Origin: Panopea generosa
Lineage: Eukaryota; Mollusca; Bivalvia; Adapedonta; Hiatellidae
Assembly (NCBI GenBank): GCA_029582155.1
Contig: CM055908.1
Location: 24,614,757-24,678,756, forward strand
Reading direction: 5' to 3'
DNA length: 64,000 nt
The position numbers and the translations under genes are program-made. The notes beneath the pieces were generated by a model. That model saw only the letters and a program-made list of their open reading frames with translations, made no database searches and was not told where the DNA came from. Each line of letters starts with the position of its first letter. Within the stretch, counting starts at the first letter, position 1. Below are positions 1 through 10,517 of this stretch, in pieces.

Positions 1-120
1 GACTATACGAGGCTTGGTTACGTTGAGTTCATAAGTGATACTAGCTAAGGGAAATCTCATAGAACCAACCAAGTGGGCTCGGTTACTTTGAGTTCACGAG
101 TGGTACAAGCAAACGGACAT
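1..120 (+). repeat. Two tandem copies of a roughly 60-bp unit
   Basis: TTGGTTACGTTGAGTTCATA near 12 and TCGGTTACTTTGAGTTCACG near 79 begin related copies, both ending ATCTCATA. An array may extend beyond the left edge. Confidence 0.55.
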
Positions 121-1841
121 CTCATAAAAATAAGGTAGGCCATACTCCTGAACAAAAGTTAATATTTCTATTCATAAAAATATACCTCAAGGCAGAAACG
201 AATGAAATTTTTTATCTGATTGTTTAATGGAGATCGGTAAGAAATCCTAAAATAACATTTTTCTTATTTTGATGAAGTGGGCGGGTCAGCGTACCTTGTG
301 TCCATTCATCAGTTCCTCCTGTATGCAGTATTTCAATGTCAGTAGTACGCAAGAAATACTTCCATTTCTAACCTTAGCGTTCGTTCTTTGCCAATCAATA
401 AAAATGTTTAGATGATGTATTTATTATGTAAAGGCAAATTATAAAGGGATTCTTCTCTAATCCACCTTGCAATGTCAAAACAGTATTTTACGCAAAAATA
501 TACATACATGTATATGTAGGTAGAATCACACCTCACCGTTAACATTTTGGTTCGGTCAGTTTGTACACTTCAACATATATTATAATCTTAAGTAAGTTTT
601 AATAAACACTACACATAATCAAGTGCGTACCGACATTGGCAGTGTACATTCTCTATTCCAGAAATAATCTTTTATATGTTGTGAACTTATTTGCAAATCT
701 CAGACCATAGTTTTCTTTATGATCTAATAATATTTCAGTTACACCACACGGTCCCTTTATCAGTTCGCTGCATGTTATGCTGTCGAAACCTAAAATTGTA
801 TGGAACATCTCTCTGTTTAACATTTGTTTTAATATCTAAAATAACATTATATCCGACATTTTGGAAAAGTTCCTATGATGAAGATAAATAGGTTTTGCAC
901 CGTTCTTAAATCAATGACAAAATAGAAAAATTTCAGCTTAAAAAAACATTAAATTTTAGAATTATAAGTATGTATGATACAGAACGGTATCTTGCAAAAA
1001 TAAATTGTAAACTACATACTTTTGATATAATTTGGAATGATAATGAGCCACTAATACCTTGGTATAGCTTTGAAACATTTTACATGTTACTCTTTCAAAT
1101 TTTATTTATACACATTTGTTTCATTTCAAATACACCTATAATTTGTAAAGACATATTAATCATATCAGTTCCATTCCCCCTCCCCAGAGTGTTTTTTATA
1201 TTTTCTTTGATTTTTTTACTTCAATCTAGTACAATATTTAACTACTCATTATCACGACTAGACCTTAAAAAGAATAATTATTTATTGTTTTTAGAACTCG
1301 ATAGAGCATTACTTCCTTTTCAAACCAATAAGTTCAGATAAGAAATTCAATGCTGAATATTTTGTGACAATCGGATTGTTTTCATGTATTTATTTACCTT
1401 CAGTAATTGAAACCAGACACTCAGTTTAATATGTTATTTTTTTTTTTTTTTTTTTTTTTTTTTACAGTTTATGCATTATAATAAATGCAAATCAGTTTGA
1501 TAACACTTCTGTAATTATTAAAAGGTTGATTCTCATCAATGTTTGTTAAACTATGTGAATACATAAAGAACTTATATGTGAAATTTTGCACGTTTTCTAT
1601 AAGAAATTATAAAAATGTATATACAATTGTCATGAACTATTTATGTATCAACGTGTCTGATTTTGCACAACTAAATTGAAATAGAAGCTACAAAAAACAT
1701 TTAGAAAAGTTTGAATTTGTTCGTTAGCGATGGTAAACACTTTTCCGAATCCGCCACAGGGTTATATCTGCGATAGTGTTATCAATAGTAACATTGTTAC
1801 TTGTAATGTTATTTTAAATCAAATACTATGTTTAATCTTAC
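121..1841. other. Presumed MCT-B intron 3, no feature seen
   Basis: AT-rich sequence left of MCT-B exon 3. I see no exon-4-like coding sequence on the minus strand and nothing else beyond the poly(T) tract. Confidence 0.5.
1437..1463 (+). repeat. Poly(T) tract, 27 nt
   Basis: Uninterrupted T run in presumed MCT-B intron 3. Confidence 0.9.
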
Positions 1842-4800
1842 TTTACCAACGGGTTGAAGGCAAATCCACCCAGTCCTGAGCCAGACACAGCAAGTCCTAT
1901 TGCTAAAGACCTCTTCTTCTCAAAATACTGGATCAAAACCAAATATGCTGTCATGACCATCATGCTCAGACCTAAACCTGAGAAGAGAATCAAGAAAACA
2001 CGAGTATATTTCACAACAATTGAAAGTTCCAATTTGTTAAAGAAAAGAAAAAAAATGTAAGGGATATTGCCCAGGAAGGAGGTAATCTATGGAGGTAATC
2101 TAACGAGGTAGTCTAATGGGGCTCGGGTGATTAAACGATGCAAAAGGCGATTCCTTAGTGTATTTTAACATAAAATATGAAAACTCTACGTTTCTAAAGA
2201 TTTTAATACAAATGATCAAACATTCATTATAGGATTAAACTTTTCGAAGCACGCATAAATCAAATAAAGTCCGAAGGACTTTGTCAGATTTGTGTGTGAT
2301 TCAACATACTTTACACATGCATGAAAAGCAGAATTTTTTTTTTTTGAGACACCCCTTAAATGAAAATATATTAAGGAAACTTAAAATTATCCGCTGTGTA
2401 GTAAACGCGTATGAATACATAACATCTGATATTAACTGAAATTCACTAACAGCCTATGCACATTCCGCATTTTGGGGAAAAAAGTAAATAAAATGCACTA
2501 TTCGACACATTTTATTAACCAATGATGATAATATATTCGAAACAATAACAAAACAACGAAGATCGTAAAGAACTATAATTTTCTGTAACACTATGGGGTT
2601 TCCTCCACTTATTTATACGGGTCATCTATTCATTTAGTTGTTAACAAAGTGGAATGAACCATGTGTTACAAATCCCGACAACTGATGAATGTCTGGATTT
2701 ATCTGCGATTTATACAAACGAGCGACTGTGCTAGAATTTTGTGAATAAGGACACGGAGATGTTGAAGGGAAACACAATGATTGAGTAAACGATGGCTGCA
2801 GTGCACGCCCGATGGTGGATGGAGAACAGGTTCAGCAACGGGCATGGTGTTTTTCCAACCGGTAGCTACCGATTCAAACACAAAAAAAATATGTTGTTTC
2901 GTGTCGTACTAGGACGGCGAGAATGATTTTTGAGTGATTCTTCACGTTTGTGGTCTGCCATGAACATAATATTCCGACTTTCAAAGCCAACATCATTCAT
3001 GGCCTGGATTGCTGTGGCCCTTATAGAATGGCCAGTGTACCGTTTAACACTAACATATTTGCAAATATCTGGCATGAAACTAGAAACATGCTTCACCTTT
3101 ACTGGGGCATCTTTATACCAGATGGGAGTTGCGGGATCATGAATAGCTGCTGGGTTGCATTGGTTAAATAGGTGAGTAGGTTTTTGGTCTGTTTTTGTTA
3201 AACGCAATTTTACACACTCTACAGGACACATGGATCCCCCAGTAGCATACATTCGTTTGTATGGTGTTTCCTCAGAGTCTGCTGTTGACTCGAGGCCACC
3301 TTAGTTGTTTTTCCGGTGGGTTTCGTGTGTGAACGTAATATATTCGAGGCCAGAGTCGTCTCTTAAAACTTTTAAAGACGTTGTTTTCAGTTGGTTGTGA
3401 AACTCATCCCTCGGGCGGCAAAGTGATACCCTAATATGTACCACATTTTAAACCGCATTACAACTGGGTTGTTATTTTGTAGGTAGGTATTTTTTCAAAA
3501 TCTTTGGTCTCAATGCTTTGGTAGTGCTTTGTCGGTCGTGATAAACCCTGCTTCAAATTCAACTTCATCTTTGCACTTAGCATGCTGTTAGTTTTCTCAC
3601 AAACTTTGTCTTTCGCAATATCAAAATCTCTGTCTATGTCTTTAAGATGCATGTTTATTGCTGACCGGGCATTTTTCATATAGAGTTCTTGTGATACTCT
3701 TTTGCCTGCTCATCGTTCATGTGGCGCTGTCTGCTTTTTGGAGTTACTCCAGCATAGAACGTTCTCAATAATTGACTCAGGCAATTGTTGAAATTGCCAG
3801 AAAGTCAATCAGACTACTTAAACACTAACTGCACCATTCTGAAAAGAATAACATTTAAAACTGATTGGACAAACATCTTGGTTTCAGTGTTCTTTTTTTT
3901 AACACTGTTTTTTTTTATCAATAAAGGGTGTGGCGTTTGCAGAAACAGTGACTTAATAGCATATATCACTGGCAGGAATAACACACATGAAATTGGAGAT
4001 TGCTCGTCTCATCAAGTGAATATTTCATGGAAAATGAGTAGTTTCTTGTTAGAATCTGGGGAGAGGGGGTAAGAATTAAAAGCACTTGTAGCGACATACA
4101 CCTGTTTTTATTGAAGGTATTGATTTAATATTTAGCATTGTTTTTATTCCATTGTGGGATTACAGAGGATCAGTGTAATCAGGTCCCTCTTTCATGGGAA
4201 CCAATATTCAACCACACCTTTCTCCACGAGAACCTGATAACTTTTCCACTTGAATCACTGGTGAAACAAACAAAATAAAATTATACACGCAATTCCACAG
4301 AGATTGTGGCCGGGAAGGGATTACAACTCGCGGCCCTTGCATTGATAGTCAGATATGCTTGCTACCAACCGAGCTAACAGAGCCCGGCTTTTGTCCAAAC
4401 AAATAGAGAGAGTTAGATTTTAACCCGAAAAAAAGATTACATTATAGAAATAAAGCATTTTTTAAGCATTTAAAAATTCGTCCTGACAATAATTAACACA
4501 ATATTTTTACGAGTAATGAAACTGATTTTTGTTCATTGATGCTAAATTTGCAACAACATTGATTCATCAATGAATTCAGTTATCATATTATTAATAAAGT
4601 TGCGTATGGTAAAGATATAGTACACATTCATTGAAGGTACATTTCATTACAGTAAAAAACTATAATAATACTGGCATTCAATTATACATGTGGGCCGCTA
4701 ATTTAGCAATATTTAGGAAATCTGAGTGTCACAGTGTGTACTTATTTCGTAAAAAGAGAAATATATGCAAGCAATCTGGCTAGCTAAGTCGGTAGAGCAT

Positions 4801-7800
4801 TCGCCCTGTAAGCGAAATGTCTACCGTACTGGCTGTATATTTTTCTCGTCCTGTTACATTGGCACCCAACGGGCAACTGTGACATATACAGTTTCTTAAT
4901 TTTGAGATTTCATGAGTTTCTGTGTATTTGTAATGGTTTCGGATAAGGCACCCTTCTACAAAAACTAAAAACATGCTTACAAATTTATATATTTGTATTA
5001 TATTATTTTCACATGTGATAAAGTAAAGAAAGTAAAGAAAATACACTATTCAGTTTCTAATTTCTTCATTGCATACAGCATCAATGTAATTCAGAAAATA
5101 ATCTAAATTATTGTTTACCATTGAAAACTCTAACACCCCATTTTGTGTTTTGTTAGGTAAATGACTTCCAATGTGTTCAATGGCGTTTCATCCAGACATT
5201 TGAACCTCTTTGCTGGATGGGCTTCTTGCCATGGTTTATAGGTTTTATGTGGGAGCGGATCCTCGACTGGGAGACGTTCTGTTGTTGAGAGCGACTCTGC
5301 TATTACGAGTGGATCGACTGTTGCAAGTCCATGGTTGGCAGTGGGTCGGTTGTTAGGAGAGATTCTGTGGTTAGAAGTGGGTCGATTGTTGCAAGACAGT
5401 CCTTGGTTGGCAGTGGGTCGGTTGTTAGAAGAGATTCTGTGGTTGGAAGTGGGTCGATTGTTGCAAGACAGTCTTTGGTTGGCAGTTGGTCGGTTGTAAG
5501 AAGAGATTCTGTGGTTGGAAGTGGGTCGATTGTTGCAAGACAGTCCTTGGTTGGCAGTTGGTCGGTTGTTAGGAGAGATTCTGTGGTTGGAAGTGGGTCG
5601 ATTGTTGCAAGACAGTCCGTGGTTGGCAGTGGGTCGGTTGTTAGGAGATAGTCTGTGGTTGGAAGTGGGTCGATTGTTGCAAGACAGTCCGTGGTTGGCA
5701 GTGGGTCGGTTGTTAGGAGAGATTCTGTGGTTGGAAGTGGGTCGATTGTTGCAAGACAGTCCGTGGTTGGCAGTGGGTCGGTTGTTAGGAGAGAGTCTAT
5801 GTTGGCAGTGGGTCGGTTGTTAGCGTCTCCTTCTCTGGAACCTTTGTTAAAGTACATTGATTAACATGTATTTACACATGCATAAAAATAATTTATAAAC
5901 TATCGACATTTGAAACACATTAAAAGAAGTTTTAACAGACAATTTCTTGTATTTTCTTGTTTTTATATGTTTATCAAGGCAAATTTTGCATTTAATTTTT
6001 AAAATTGAAAACACTGACTGAAACATGCATTCAATCAGTACTATGATATTTATTTTCGTACCTTCAATTGTCTGCGTTAAAATGACTGCAAATCCGTCAA
6101 CATCTTGCATTAATGAGTGAAACAGTGACTGCTTTTCTTCTTGATTTATTCAGTCGTCACAAGGTACCACAAACTCAAAATTGCCGTAATCGGCCATTTT
6201 GTCGACACGGTGCGAGTACGATGTAATTAATTTGGCAATTCTGGCAGACGCTTTGAATCAAACATACGTTTATAAACAATGAAAGTGTAAAAAAAATACT
6301 TTGTTATTTGTGTTATATTTTATTATTTAAATAATAGTTTAACCGCGATGCACGCCATTTTCGTTTGTATTATTACCGAATACCAAATGCTGATGGATTT
6401 ATTTTCTAGTGTCCTTATCAACAATCCGCAATCTTTGTTTACGCTAGACAACGTAAATAAATAGTCAAGCTCAAGCGGGTTTTATCGAAAAATAAAAAGT
6501 CTTGAAAACGTTGGCCTTGACCAATGAAATGCCTTAAATACATAAAATTATGTAAAAGTGCGACTGCAAATATGGTACAATAATATGCACTTACATTGCA
6601 ACAAATAAGTGTGGATTCTGGAAGCTGCAGATCTCTGCAGAAATGTAGAAATCTTTCAGTTGGATTGATTTGGAACATAAAGCTTTTTACACTGATGTAC
6701 TTACCTCCTAGTGCGTCTAGTGACAGTTCTGATTGAAAATAACAATGTACTTACCTCCTAGTACGTCTAGTGACAGTTGTGATTGCTATTAGCAATGCAC
6801 TTATCTCCTAGTACGTCTAGTGACAGTTGTGATTGCTATTAGCAATGCACTTACCTCCTAGTACGTCTAGTCACAGTTGTGATTGATATTAACAAGTACT
6901 TACCTCCTAGTACGTCTAGTGACAGTTGTGATTGCTATTAACAATGTACTTACTTCCTAGTACGTCTAGTGGCAGTTGTGATTGCTATTAACAATGTACT
7001 TACCTCCTAGTACGTCAAGTGAATGGCAGTTCTGATTGATAATAACAATGTACTTACCTCCTAGTACGTCTAGTGACAGTTGTGATTGCTATTAGCAATG
7101 CACTTACCTCCTAGTACGTCTAATGACAGTTGTGATTGATATTAACAATGAACTTACCTCTTAGTACCTCTGGTGACAGTTGTGATTGCTATTAAAAATG
7201 TACTTACCTCCTAGTACGTCGAGTGACAGTTGTGATTGCTATTAACAAGTACTTACCTCCTAGTACGTCGAGTGACAGTTGTGATTGCTATTAACAAGTA
7301 CTTACTTCCTAGTACGTCGAGTGACAGTTGTGATTGCTATTAACAAGTACTTACCTCCTAGTATGCCGAGTGACAGTTGTGATTGATATTAACAGTTGTG
7401 ATTGATATTTGCAATGCACTTACCTCCTATTACGTCTAGTGACAGTTGTGATTGATATTAACAATGAACTTACCTCCTAGTACGTTTAGTGACAGTTGTG
7501 AATGATATTAACAATGTACTTACCTCTTAGTACGTCTTGTGACAGTTGTAATTGATATAAACGATAAACTGGTACTCACAGTGACAAATAACGACTGTAG
7601 TTGGTTATAGCGATTAACTTACCTAGTAATACCCCCAGTGACAGGCATAAATAGGGAATACGTGTAATCATGCAGATGTACTTACTTAGTTACTAAAATC
7701 TCTTATTACAGACAGAAAAAGTGAATACTTCATATTACATCAATGTACTTACCTTCTAATTCTACCAATGACTTACAGAACTATGGAATTCTTGTCATTT

Positions 7801-9664
7801 TACCTTCTTATAGTCCCAATTACAGACAAAGGAGGGGTTGTTTTTTATATATTGATGTACTTGCCATCTAAAACTCACAATGACATAAATATATCTACCT
7901 CCCAGTACGCCTAGTGACAAGCAGAGGTAGATCACACTTGTAGCAAACACACTTATAAACAACGCCGCAGACAGTAGCAAACTTCCGCAGATCGTCACGA
8001 CCCTGCATCCAAATTTGTTTACCAAAGAACCGGAAATTGGTCCTGTGATAAAATACAGATGCCACATAGTGTACATTTTTTTTATCTCATCTGTAAACTA
8101 AATTGTTATTGTTCAATGGTATATATTTCTGATATCTTCTAGTTCAATTGTAAATATTACTGAAGTGTTATTGTTCAATGGTAAATATTACTAAAGTGTT
8201 ATACTTCAATGTTTAATATTATTAAAGTGTTATAGTTCAATATGGAATAAATTACTGATGTGTTATAGTTCAATGGAAACTATTACTGAAGTGTTATAGT
8301 TCAATGGTAAATATTATTGAAATGTTATAGTTCAATGGTAAATGTTACTAAAGTGTTATAGTTTAATAGTAAATATTACTAAAGTGTTAAAGTTCAATGT
8401 TTAATAGTACTACAGTGTAATAGTTTAATATGGAATATATTACTGAGGTGTTATAGTTCAATGGCAAATATTACTGAAGTGTTATAGTTCAATGGTAAAT
8501 ATTACTAAAGTATTATAGTTCAATGGTACATATTACTAAAGTTTTATAGTTCAATGGTACATATTACTAAAGTAATATAGTTCAATGGTAAATATTACAA
8601 AAGTATTATAGTTCAATGGTACATATTACTAAAGTATTATAGTCCAATGGTACATATTACTAAAGTATTATAGTTCAATAGTAGATATTTCTGAAGTGTT
8701 ATTGTTCAAAGGCAAATATTACTTAAGTATTATAGTTCAATGGTAAATAAAGTATTATAATTTAATGGTAAAAATTACTGAGGTGTTATAGTTCAATGGC
8801 AAATATAACTAAAGTATTATAGTTTAATGGTAAATATTACTAAAGTATTATAGTTCAATGGTATATATTATTAAAGTGTAATAGTTCAATGGCAAATATT
8901 ACTGACGTGTTATTGTTCAATGGCAAATATTACTGAAGTGTTATAGTTCAGTGGTAAATATTACTGAAGTGTTATAGTTCAATGATTAATATTACTAAAG
9001 TGTTATAATTAAATGAAAAATATTACTAAATTGTAATAGTTTAATGGTAAATATTCCTTAAGTGTTATGGTTCAATATGTGGTATATTACTCTAGTGTTA
9101 TATTTCAATGGTAAATGTTACTCAAGTGTAACAGTTCAATGGTGAATAAGACTAAATTGTTAAACATTGCTCAAATGTTACAATTTAATGGTTAATATTA
9201 CTAAAATGTAAAAGTTCAATATGGCAAATAATACTGAAGTGTTAACAGTATTGTGGCACTTACTATAAGAACGTATTCTTTCTTTGATATCCATGGGTGA
9301 ATTGATGGACACCATATAAAATAGCTGTTATAATCACTATAGAAATACGAAGAAAAATCAAGGGTGGTATTACACCACAACAGTCAATATTTGAATATTT
9401 ACCGCTTCTGCAGTCAATATAATTACAAGAGTAGTATGGTCTTACAGACGATAAATGTGCCTTACCAGCTGTCAGCGTTAGTCCGAACACAATCCCACCT
9501 ATACAACCTACAGCTCCTTTACTGCCACCGAAGTAGTCGTAAAATTCAATATAAAGGATGCCAAACGAAAATCTTATACCATCCATGATAAAGTTTAAAA
9601 AGAATGCAGCAACTACTATGACCCAACACCAGCCCCCATCTTTGACATTAGTATCTGTTGTCAT
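1842..9664 (-). CDS. Monocarboxylate transporter-like protein MCT-B (SLC16 family), 5' part; 3' exons beyond left edge
   Basis: Three coding exons are visible, transcribed right to left: exon 1 9466-9664, exon 2 7899-8042, exon 3 1842-1977. They give 479 nt in one frame, ending in phase 2. Exon 1 carries the SLC16 first-helix signature KDGGWCWVIVVAAF. Exon 2 has the TM2-TM3 loop NKFGCR and ends ...LCLSLGVLG. Exon 3 has QYFEKKRSLAIGLAVSGSG and FNPL. Splice sites: donor GTAAGG after exon 1, acceptor TTTATCACAG and weak donor GTAGAT around exon 2, acceptor TTCTCTTCTCAG and donor GTAAGA around exon 3. The ATG at 9664 is preferred over an upstream GTG because it aligns with the start of the MCT-A copy. 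Members of the family are 12-TM plasma-membrane transporters, often proton-coupled, for lactate, pyruvate, aromatic amino acids or creatine; the substrate here is not predictable. The missing loop exon, TM7-12 and stop should lie left of position 1. The 2- and 3-exon lengths match MCT-A exactly, showing tandem duplication. Confidence 0.9.
2870..3690 (-). pseudogene. Decayed Crypton-type tyrosine recombinase
   Basis: Read on the minus strand, three blocks in order and in shifted frames match the DUF3504/Crypton-type recombinases common in invertebrate genomes. 3480-3680 encodes a core-binding-like start (KNARSAINMHLKDIDRDFDI ... GLSRPTKH). About 3250-3450 encodes LWYILGYHFAARG, with the first catalytic Arg region. 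2870-3250 encodes the catalytic C-terminal part, with YTGHSIRAT (the HxxR motif) and ADHKREESLKNHSR. The position normally holding the nucleophilic Tyr reads His (CAT, one transition away from TAT), and there is an in-frame stop plus frame breaks between blocks, so it is dead. It lies inside MCT-B intron 2 in the same orientation as the gene. Element ends were not found. Confidence 0.72.
4120..4392 (-). mobile_element. tRNA-derived SINE, family 2
   Basis: On the minus strand a tRNA-like head has an A box TAGCTCGGTTGGTAGC and a decayed B box GCGAGTTGTAATCCC near 4320-4390. The body contains GATTCAAGTGGAAAAGTTAT and ends GCTAAATATTAAATC. The same body and end occur at 61797-62073. It lies in MCT-B intron 2. 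Confidence 0.65.
4776..4840 (+). mobile_element. tRNA-like SINE head
   Basis: TAGCTAAGTCGGTAGAGCAT resembles a tRNA A box and D arm, followed by an anticodon-arm-like GCCCTGTAAGCG. There is no B box and no acceptor pairing, so it is a fragment and not a functional tRNA. Confidence 0.4.
5303..5830. repeat. 72-bp minisatellite, about 7 copies
   Basis: The unit is itself two related halves, GTGGGTCGGTTGTTAGGAGA and GTGGGTCGATTGTTGCAAGA. Since 72 is divisible by three, long open frames appear on both strands (minus-strand period DPLPTTDCLATI). It lies in MCT-B intron 2. I do not consider it coding. Confidence 0.85.
6697..7898 (-). repeat. 50-bp tandem array of the MCT-B exon 2 end and splice donor
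   Basis: About 17 well-conserved copies (6697-7565) read on the minus strand as GTCACTAGACGTACTAGGAG followed by GTAAGTACATTG, then about 15 nt of spacer. The first part corresponds to the exon 2 end GTCACTAGGCGTACTGGGAG. The stretch 7565-7898, directly next to the exon, holds about five more strongly diverged copies recognisable by their donor-like ACTTACC/ACTTGCC blocks. The array is therefore continuous with the exon 2/intron 2 junction of MCT-B. Confidence 0.85.
8100..9245. repeat. AT-rich tandem array, unit about 30 bp
   Basis: Roughly 37 degenerate copies of a unit containing GTTATAGTTCAATGGTAAAT and ATTACTAAAGT. It fills nearly all of MCT-B intron 1, between exon 2 (ends 8042) and exon 1 (starts 9466). 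Confidence 0.85.
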
Positions 9665-10463
9665 GTTTCCTTTTAACACAATAAATGTTTTTATATGCAG
9701 TGGAGATGCTCATCACCCACAGTGCAATGCATCAACATTATCTGTGTGTGTGTGTGTGTGTGCATACGGACAAAAGTTATTTAGTGTTTTGCAGTACTTC
9801 TTTAGTCACGTGTTGACTTTGTAAAGGTTAATGAAGTGGACATAATGCACGGCGTTGAATCGAGTGCACAAAACATAATAGATGATATTTGGAACATGGT
9901 TTACTGGTGGGTACACATGTGATGATTCACATTAGTTGAGGAAAAATACTAGGGCAGAAATATATAAAGCAAATGTAATATACTGTATCGGTTTATTTTT
10001 GTATTGAATGCACTGTTCTTCATTGACATATATCTATTGTACTCTGCATATTTAAATAGTAAAAAAATAGACAATCGTGATGGTTCTTAATGACTACAAA
10101 ACTGACACAATTAAATTGTTGTCACCGTCAACTAATGCCCGATGATCGGCGTCAATTTGGTCACTATAAACAGCTGTCTAAATGAACAGAACTATGATAA
10201 AAACAACAGAAAATCATAAAAACGACTTCAGCAACAATTTCTTTATTCTGTATTCTGTGGTTTAACCGATTTTTAAAAAGTATTTTTATAGTTTAAAATG
10301 TCAAGATCTCAAGATCATATGTATCTCATAGAATCTGGTACTAATTAAAATATTAAAAAGCGTCTTAATAAGATAGAAACAATTTTAATTCTTAATACGA
10401 CGATTTTAACACTGAGATAATGCAAAGGTCAAAACAAATTGCTAGTGAGTGTAAGTTTTATGA
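9665..10463. other. Intergenic region between MCT-A 3' end and MCT-B start
   Basis: About 0.8 kb, with a (TG)n tract at 9741-9762. A TATAAAA on the minus strand (9695-9689) lies only about 25 nt upstream of the MCT-B ATG, too close to be convincing as its promoter. The MCT-B promoter should lie here, but no clear element is visible. Confidence 0.5.
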
Positions 10464-10469
10464 TTTATT
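10464..10469 (-). promoter_or_regulatory. Candidate polyadenylation signal of MCT-A
   Basis: AATAAA on the minus strand, about 50 nt beyond the MCT-A stop codon. It is the first such hexamer downstream, which would give a short 3'UTR. Confidence 0.5.
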
Positions 10470-10517
10470 AAGTGTACATTCAAATATCAACATATAGAAG
10501 TGACTACTAAACTCAAA

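Noticed and set aside
970-1341. 123-codon plus-strand frame
   Set aside because: AT-rich, no recognisable domain, no promoter context, inside the presumed MCT-B intron 3.
5303-5857. Long open frames on both strands (up to 184 codons)
   Set aside because: A 72-bp repeat divisible by three keeps any stop-free frame open. It is inside an intron of MCT-B.
9665-9679. Upstream GTG start adding five residues to MCT-B
   Set aside because: GTG is not expected as a start in an animal nuclear gene, and ATG 9664 aligns with the MCT-A start.
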